Shown here one piece after another: positions 1-4,042 of a stretch of DNA of 6,253 nt; positions within the stretch are counted from its first letter, which is position 1, and each line of letters starts with the position of its first letter. The notes beneath the pieces were generated by a model. It did no database searches and was not told the origin of the DNA. It worked only from the letters and a program-made list of their open reading frames with translations. The position numbers and the translations under genes are program-made. Source of the DNA: Phycisphaerae bacterium (GTDB lineage Bacteria; Planctomycetota; Phycisphaerae; UBA1845); contig JAJDDS010000077.1 in assembly GCA_029260195.1 (NCBI GenBank), positions 1 to 6,253 of the forward strand, given 5' to 3'.

Positions 1-2
1 TG

Positions 3-371
3 GCCGGCGTGGTCGCCGAGGAGAAGGCTGAGAACATCAACCAGCAAAGGCCGACCATCCGGGCGCTGGGAAAACTCCCCCTCCAGGGTCTGATCCGCCG
101 CATCTTCGAAGACCTGAGTTTGGGGCAATACCAGCTCGGCGCAGTTGCGGCAGCCTTCGGACTGAGCAAGGCCACGCTGAGCCGCTTTGCGGGTGCCCGC
201 TGGGCACAACGGACCGAAAACGACGGCGCGGTGGTCATTCCAGACCTTTGGCGCAATACCGCCGCGATACTGGCAGGACACCCCGACTTCGCGGAGGCGG
301 CAAGGAGTGCAGGTGTCTGGCCGCGCGTTGAATCGGTCATCGCTCGTCACACAGGTGGAAAACGACCATGA
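3..371 (+). CDS. Small helix-turn-helix protein, 5' end uncertain or cut by the window edge
   Basis: The reading frame is open to the left edge and ends in TGA at 369-371. A GTG at 9-11 is the first start codon inside the window and would give 120 residues. No ribosome binding site is visible before it, and bases 1-2 (tg) could be the tail of a start codon just outside, so the true start is unknown; there is no later methionine. Counting from the GTG, residues about 42-62 have a clear helix-turn-helix pattern: an alanine-rich helix (GAVAAAFGL), a Ser-Lys turn and a recognition-like helix (ATLSRFAG). The rest is a helical tail with two tryptophans. No catalytic motif is visible. It overlaps the next gene by four bases (ATGA), so the two are probably translated together. 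DNA binding is inferred from the motif; a regulator of this operon or a sigma-factor region 4-like domain are both possible. I do not recognise the family. Confidence 0.8.
   Translation, partial: AGVVAEEKAENINQQRPTIRALGKLPLQGLIRRIFEDLSLGQYQLGAVAAAFGLSKATLSRFAGARWAQRTENDGAVVIPDLWRNTAAILAGHPDFAEAARSAGVWPRVESVIARHTGGKRP
353..358 (+). promoter_or_regulatory. Ribosome binding site of the 231-aa gene
   Basis: AGGTGG lies nine bases before the ATG at 368, inside the end of the helix-turn-helix gene. The identical hexamer precedes the protease gene (1062-1067). With the ATGA stop/start overlap it supports translational coupling of the first two genes. Confidence 0.55.
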
Positions 372-1063
372 GCCACGAACTCTACTTCATCCCCATCATC
401 GCCCGTGCCATTGAGCAGCGAGATGTCTCCAGGGCTTTGAGAGACACCTTCGCGGAGATCGAACGTCTCGGCCATCAACCCGATCATGCCTGGGGCTACT
501 CGAACTTCCAACGGTTCATGGCCGAGGCGGCACGATCCCCGGCCGCGTGCCAGCTAGAGGCGCTGCAAGCCGACGGCCTGCGTGCGCTGATTGCCGAGCT
601 CGGAACAGACACCTTCGAAGGTGACGAAGCCGAGCGGCAATGCGCCCTGAAGTTGCTTGGGGAACGACCGAAGTGGCAGGCGGAGTACGAGCGATTCTGT
701 ACCGAGCATGGAACACGCTGCGATGAAAGCTCAGAACCGCAGATTGTGCTCATGCGAGGAACCGAGATTGTCGGACGGATGGAACTCGACCGGGCGGGCG
801 CGCGCCGGTCGGTCTCGGATGTTTCGCCGGGCGTCTACTCACTGGCATCGGATTCCGGGCGGCTGATCTGGGAAAGCCGTCTCACGGATCGTGACCTCAT
901 CTGGTCCTCGGCGTATCCCGGGCGTTCGCTGGACCTGGCGGCCGACACCGGTGAGTCCGTCGCCAATACGTCCCGCGAAGAGACGCTGCTGGATGGAGAG
1001 TTGATTCTCCGCGTGATCCCCGGCCTCGAGGCCGGTCGCATTGAACTCGAACGTCGCAGGTAG
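368..1063 (+). CDS. Uncharacterised two-part protein (helical N-terminus, probable beta-rich C-terminus)
   Basis: This 231-residue protein starts at the ATG of an ATGA overlap and has a good AGGTGG ribosome binding site. Residues 1-125 look helical and charged, with hydrophobic stretches near the start (YFIPIIARAI) and no signal peptide or membrane helix. From about residue 126 the pattern changes to short alternating strands with glycine turns: an IVLMRG strand, a PGVYSL strand, then GRLIWE and DLIWSSAYPGR around two tryptophans, a LAADTG segment and a closing strand ending in PGLEAG. This looks like a compact beta-sandwich and ends right at the C-terminus. I see no nuclease, protease or nucleotide-binding motif. 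I have a recollection of similar proteins in planctomycete genomes but cannot name the family. Its position between a DNA-binding protein and a Lon-like peptidase suggests an adaptor, sensor or substrate role, which is inference only. Confidence 0.85.
   Translation: MSHELYFIPIIARAIEQRDVSRALRDTFAEIERLGHQPDHAWGYSNFQRFMAEAARSPAACQLEALQADGLRALIAELGTDTFEGDEAERQCALKLLGERPKWQAEYERFCTEHGTRCDESSEPQIVLMRGTEIVGRMELDRAGARRSVSDVSPGVYSLASDSGRLIWESRLTDRDLIWSSAYPGRSLDLAADTGESVANTSREETLLDGELILRVIPGLEAGRIELERRR
1020..1035. repeat. Perfect 16-bp GC-rich palindrome inside the end of the 231-aa gene
   Basis: The 16 bases are identical to their own reverse complement, centred on CTCGAG, and lie about 26 bases before the stop codon of the 231-aa gene. 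They encode part of the PGLEAG segment. A tiny-loop RNA hairpin or a dimeric protein site is possible, but the codon choices of a GC-rich gene can also produce it by chance. Confidence 0.5.
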
Positions 1064-1067
1064 GTGG
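1062..1067 (+). promoter_or_regulatory. Ribosome binding site that favours the ATG at 1076
   Basis: AGGTGG overlaps the TAG stop of the previous gene and sits eight bases before the ATG at 1076. That spacing is the usual one, whereas the in-frame GTG codons at 1064 and 1070 overlap or crowd the motif. The start at 1076 is therefore preferred. Confidence 0.6.
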
Positions 1068-1075
1068 CTGTGCAG

Positions 1076-2758
1076 ATGGATACCATGTCAACATCGATCG
1101 GAAGGGCCAAGACCGTTCTGGTACTCGGCGACGGCGACGACGCGACTGCCGTAATCTCCGCCGTGGTGGCGCGACCCTTGGATGAAGGAGACGGCGAACG
1201 TCTTCGCTTCGCCGGTCCGGTGGTCTTCAGTCCCAATGCAACGAAGCATATCGAGGGAGTCGTGTTCCCCCTCGTCTGTCGGGTCCTGGGCACGCTGTGC
1301 GTGGAACCCATGAGTTTCGAGGTCTCGCTCGTGAATCTCGGTGCGGCATCCTCCGCCGACCTGGGCATCAACGTATCGGGATACTCGGCTGATGTGCCGG
1401 TGCTGTTGGCTCTACTGTCCGCCGGTTTGGGGCTGCGCATCCCCCAGGACCTGGTGTCGACGGGGCATCTTGCCTCCTCGGACGGAGACATCGCCGCCGT
1501 ACGCGCCCTCCCGGCCAAGGTGGCGGCGTCGGTAGCGGACGATACCGTCCACCGGTTCGTCTATCCCGCGCACACCCAGGATGAATCACTGGAAACACTT
1601 ACTCCGGGAGAGTTGCGGCGCATCCATGAGGCCATCGTGGAAGCCAGCGACCGCATCCGGACGATCGCCGTGGGCGACGTCGCCGAGCTTGTACAGACCG
1701 TCTTCGACGACGAAACGATCGTCCTCGGAGGCTTGCGACGCGGGTTCTTCAAGGTGTCACCTTCGGCCGGCAGCGCTTCGGGTGTGATCGACCGGACCGT
1801 CAGGTTCCTGGCACATGGAAACGAAGATCGCTTCTTGACGGCGCTGGAGCGCCGCCTGCTGGCCGGCGAAAGCGACGAAGCAGGGGAACTCCTTCAGGCG
1901 TGGGTGGCGTTTCACATCGAACGGCGGACCTATCCTGCGACTTTCGGCTTCAGGCTGCTCCAACTGGCCCGGTCTCTGCCGCCCGCCGTCCGCCGCCTCA
2001 AGACCATGTTCCCACTCCTGCCGACGAGCGCGTGCATCGCCCTCAGCCAATTCGCCGCCGAGTCTGACCATGAGGACGTGCGGCTGCTCTACGACGCGGC
2101 GTCCGGAAGCAACGTCGGACATCACCGCGTGGGCCGGGCCGCCGATGCCCCGGTCCAGGTAATGACCGGCGACGATGCCCCGACCGCACTCGACGCCGTT
2201 CTGACCGAACTCGATCCCCGGCATCTGGCGAGCAGCATCGGCTTACCGGTGGACACCGCCCGCGCCACGTTCACGCTGAACGCGGCCACCGTGGAATCCT
2301 ATGACGAGTTCCTGGACGCGGTCTCGGCATTCTATCTGCACCTTCTGCGGCACACGAGGACCGTAGTCGCGCCCGTCAACGCCCGTACCGCGGCGGGTGA
2401 CGCTCAGAAGCTAGTCGAGCAGACATTCCAACGGCAGGGCGGAGTCAAGGCCGCGCTCGCGGAGGCTCGCGACGGCACCCGCGGCGGTATGCGTTTCGTG
2501 CTCGATGCGATGGCCGACTGTTACAAGCGCGACGAGATCACCAAGTACGTCAACATGATCTTGGAGCAGGCCATCGACCCCAAGGATTGGGACACGCAAG
2601 TGGCCTTCGCGGCAGCGCTGCTGAAGCGCCTAGGCCCGCACCTGCCGCCCGAGATCCGCTGCCAGCCGGCGGAGAGGTTTGCCGAACAGTACAAGTTGAT
2701 GGCGCAGGCGTACGTGAGGTCGTTTGAACAGGTTCACTCGCTATTACGCACTTTGTGA
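1076..2758 (+). CDS. Lon-like (S16) serine protease without AAA+ domain, fused to a C-terminal helical module
   Basis: The ATG at 1076 gives 560 residues; GTG at 1064 or 1070 and ATG at 1085 are alternatives. Residues about 10-225 match the proteolytic domain of Lon. GYSAD at 102-106 aligns with the GPSAG of Lon and keeps the catalytic serine (Ser104). A TGH segment replaces Lon's TGE, and ALPAKV supplies the catalytic lysine (Lys148), 44 residues after the serine (43 in E. coli Lon, Ser679/Lys722). A following TPGELRRI...VAEL segment resembles the end of the Lon domain. There is no Walker A or B, so the Lon ATPase motor is missing and unfolding must come from elsewhere or not be needed. Residues about 225-370 are helical and unrecognised. 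Residues 371-560 form a ~190-aa module repeated in the next two genes. No signal peptide or membrane helix is seen, so it is probably cytoplasmic. Peptidase activity is predicted from the dyad; the substrate is unknown, with neighbouring proteins as candidates. The domain call is strong, the biological role speculative. Confidence 0.88.
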   Translation: MDTMSTSIGRAKTVLVLGDGDDATAVISAVVARPLDEGDGERLRFAGPVVFSPNATKHIEGVVFPLVCRVLGTLCVEPMSFEVSLVNLGAASSADLGINVSGYSADVPVLLALLSAGLGLRIPQDLVSTGHLASSDGDIAAVRALPAKVAASVADDTVHRFVYPAHTQDESLETLTPGELRRIHEAIVEASDRIRTIAVGDVAELVQTVFDDETIVLGGLRRGFFKVSPSAGSASGVIDRTVRFLAHGNEDRFLTALERRLLAGESDEAGELLQAWVAFHIERRTYPATFGFRLLQLARSLPPAVRRLKTMFPLLPTSACIALSQFAAESDHEDVRLLYDAASGSNVGHHRVGRAADAPVQVMTGDDAPTALDAVLTELDPRHLASSIGLPVDTARATFTLNAATVESYDEFLDAVSAFYLHLLRHTRTVVAPVNARTAAGDAQKLVEQTFQRQGGVKAALAEARDGTRGGMRFVLDAMADCYKRDEITKYVNMILEQAIDPKDWDTQVAFAAALLKRLGPHLPPEIRCQPAERFAEQYKLMAQAYVRSFEQVHSLLRTL

Positions 2759-2763
2759 AGGAG
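2757..2763 (+). promoter_or_regulatory. Ribosome binding site that fixes the start at 2772
   Basis: GAAGGAG is a near-ideal Shine-Dalgarno sequence eight bases before the GTG at 2772. It overlaps the last two bases of the protease gene's stop codon. It rules against the upstream in-frame TTG at 2724, which lies inside the protease gene with no site before it. Confidence 0.75.
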
Positions 2764-2771
2764 TCAATGAC

Positions 2772-3353
2772 GTGGTATCGATCAGCAGTCTACTGGCCGC
2801 CCTTGATGAAAGAACTATCGCGCAGCGGATCGGCATTCCGCACGACGAAGCCCGCTTGGGCTATCCCCTGCGCTCCAACACCGTGTCCAGCTTCGATCAG
2901 TTCAGTGACACCATTGGTGACTACTACAACCATCATTTTACGTCCTGCGTATCCAACGGCGGCGCGCTCTCCCGCTCGGAGGCCAGGGGCCGGGCCAAAC
3001 AGATCCTGGAATGCGAGTACCGCCGCCAGAACGGGGACATTGTCAGCGCTTTCAACGACGCCCACGACGGCACCAACGGGGGACTGCGGCTGGTCCTGGA
3101 CAAGATCGCCGAAGGCCTGAAGGTCGAATCGGTGGAACGCTACATCGGCGAGGTGTTCGACCAACATGTCGCGCCCAACGCTTGGAAGGACAAGGTCGAC
3201 ATCATCCGGCAGTTCATCGCCGACAATGGCGCTCATCTGGCGTCATCGATCCGCGCGGATCAACCGGAACGCTACGCGCGAGACTTCCAGGACTTAATCC
3301 GTTCGTACGTCGCCGGCCTGCAGCGAACCTCGTCAATCTTCCGCCGGCTATAG
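2772..3353 (+). CDS. Stand-alone copy of the ~190-aa module (copy 2)
   Basis: The GTG at 2772 gives 193 residues. A TTG at 2724 would add 16 residues that overlap the previous gene and have no counterpart in the paralogues, so it is rejected. The protein is essentially one module: LLAALDERT near the start, FDQF at about 40, AHDGTNGG at 97-104, AW at about 138-140, and a tail ending in a basic FRRL. It is clearly homologous to the C-terminus of the preceding protease, where the tail ends in LLRTL. Predicted structure is mainly helical and soluble, with no catalytic motif that I can identify. The stop-overlapping ribosome binding site ties its translation to that of the protease gene. I infer that it pairs with or competes with the fused copy, for example as an adaptor, inhibitor or assembly subunit; nothing in the sequence decides between these. 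The family is unrecognised. Confidence 0.88.
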   Translation: MVSISSLLAALDERTIAQRIGIPHDEARLGYPLRSNTVSSFDQFSDTIGDYYNHHFTSCVSNGGALSRSEARGRAKQILECEYRRQNGDIVSAFNDAHDGTNGGLRLVLDKIAEGLKVESVERYIGEVFDQHVAPNAWKDKVDIIRQFIADNGAHLASSIRADQPERYARDFQDLIRSYVAGLQRTSSIFRRL

Positions 3354-3357
3354 GGGG
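3352..3357 (+). promoter_or_regulatory. Ribosome binding site of the third module gene
   Basis: AGGGGG overlaps the TAG stop of copy 2 and is five bases before the ATG at 3363. The GTG at 3360 is too close (two bases) and the ATG at 3369 rather far (eleven), so 3363 is preferred. Confidence 0.5.
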
Positions 3358-3362
3358 TTGTG

Positions 3363-3941
3363 ATGACCATGACGCTTGACCAGTTACTCGCGAGCATCGA
3401 TCCGGAGCGAACCTGGGAGGAGGCCGCCGCCCGGGTCGACGAGGCGGTCAACTCATACCCACATCGGTCAGCCAGGCTCGATCGGTGGGATGACTTCCGC
3501 GTATGTCTGATCGACTTCATGCGCCACGTCGAAGCGAGTGTGCTGCACATACCAGCCATGCCGCAAGCCTCGCTGGACTTCGAGTGGGGACGATGTGTCC
3601 GCATTCTATCAAACGAGTATGGCGTCAACGGCGAGAAGGCGGCCTTCGAGATGGCCCGAACCGGAAACGAAGGCGGGCTCTACGCGGTGTTGAAGAGAGT
3701 CGCCGGGCATATCGCCCAGCACTACGGCGGAAGAGAAGTCGCCGGCAGGGCTGGGACATGGTGGGACGAGCTGTCGGTCGAGGAGCAACTCGCCGCAATA
3801 GAGGAGTATCTCGCCAAGTACGGCCACCTTCTGCCTGCCGAGTTGACGGAAGGAAGCGCCGTGCGTGTCAAAGCCAACTTCCCCAAGGTGCTGCAAGAGC
3901 ATTCGCAGATGCTCCAGCGGATGCGCCGCGTCGGCCGATAG
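3363..3941 (+). CDS. Stand-alone, diverged copy of the ~190-aa module (copy 3)
   Basis: The ATG at 3363 gives 192 residues, nearly the same length as copy 2. It follows the same plan: LLASIDPERT at the start, WDDF at 42-45, ARTGNEGG at 98-105 followed by L..VL, TWW at 132-134, GHLLPAEL at 154-161, and a helical tail with QMLQRMRR near the end. Identity to the other two copies is low outside these landmarks and it carries extra tryptophans, so it has probably specialised rather than being a recent duplicate. No catalytic residues, signal peptide or membrane segment are visible. It is nine bases downstream of copy 2 and is the last gene of the tight cluster. A role as a partner of the protease-fused copy is inference. 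The family is unrecognised. Confidence 0.87.
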   Translation: MTMTLDQLLASIDPERTWEEAAARVDEAVNSYPHRSARLDRWDDFRVCLIDFMRHVEASVLHIPAMPQASLDFEWGRCVRILSNEYGVNGEKAAFEMARTGNEGGLYAVLKRVAGHIAQHYGGREVAGRAGTWWDELSVEEQLAAIEEYLAKYGHLLPAELTEGSAVRVKANFPKVLQEHSQMLQRMRRVGR

Positions 3942-4042
3942 CCCTCCGATCATTGCTCAGCAATCACTCGCTCCCTGAAACGCCAGGCCGTTCCCCGCCG
4001 CTACTGGCTGGAAAACACTGTGCGCTGAGTGAAGGGAGCATG
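3942..4042. other. 101-nt intergenic gap between the five-gene cluster and the ATPase gene
   Basis: This is the only gap of any size in the window. A short TTGC/GCAA inverted repeat with a three-base loop lies at 3953-3963, and a GCCAG/CTGGC pair occurs within 3982-4008, neither followed by a T run, so I cannot call a terminator. No convincing -35/-10 pair is visible. The ATPase frame stays open through the gap, but the ribosome binding site at 4031-4038 argues against an upstream start. Confidence 0.4.
4031..4038 (+). promoter_or_regulatory. Ribosome binding site of the ATPase gene
   Basis: GAAGGGAG stands just before two consecutive ATG codons at 4040 and 4043. Only one base separates it from the first ATG and four from the second, so the second is favoured; the difference is one residue. 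Confidence 0.55.

Larger units (their letters stand above)
2186..3932 (+). repeat. Three tandem copies of a ~190-aa protein module
   Basis: Copy 1 is the C-terminal third of the Lon-like protein (about 2186-2755), copy 2 the whole next gene (about 2778-3350), copy 3 the one after (about 3375-3932). All share a start pattern of LL..[LI]D.[RE]R/T, a [YFW]D.F segment about 40 residues in, the signature A..G..GG[LM]..VL near residue 100, a tryptophan about 30-35 residues later, a G.[HL]L segment and a helical tail ending in a basic tip. By eye, copies 1 and 2 share 19 of their first 50 residues with no gaps; copy 3 is more diverged. The repeat is clear at protein level; the DNA copies have drifted, so the duplication is old. 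Confidence 0.85.

Noticed and set aside
835..1518. Long open frame on the minus strand (about 227 codons) across the junction of the 231-aa and protease genes
   Set aside because: It is antisense to two well-supported genes, its translation is low-complexity and rich in Ser/Arg/Pro/Thr, and it has no recognisable motif; GC-rich DNA commonly gives such shadows.
1757..2224. Minus-strand open frame of about 155 codons
   Set aside because: It is antisense to the middle of the protease-module protein, where the + frame is continuous and joins two recognised regions.
1076..2758. Full-length Lon or BREX BrxL
   Set aside because: No Walker A or B is present anywhere in the protein, and the C-terminal part is the repeated module rather than a Lon or BrxL region.
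2755..3120. Alternative + frame (121 codons) starting at 2755 within the second module gene
   Set aside because: It overlaps a gene whose protein is homologous to its neighbours on both sides, and its own product is Pro/Thr/Ser-rich with no motif.
3982..4012. Possible terminator hairpin (GCCAG ... CTGGC)
   Set aside because: The stem is only five base pairs with a loop of about 18 bases and is not followed by a T run.
3991..4019. Possible promoter (TTCCCC, 17-base spacer, AACACT) before the ATPase
   Set aside because: Both hexamers match the consensus poorly and such matches are expected by chance.
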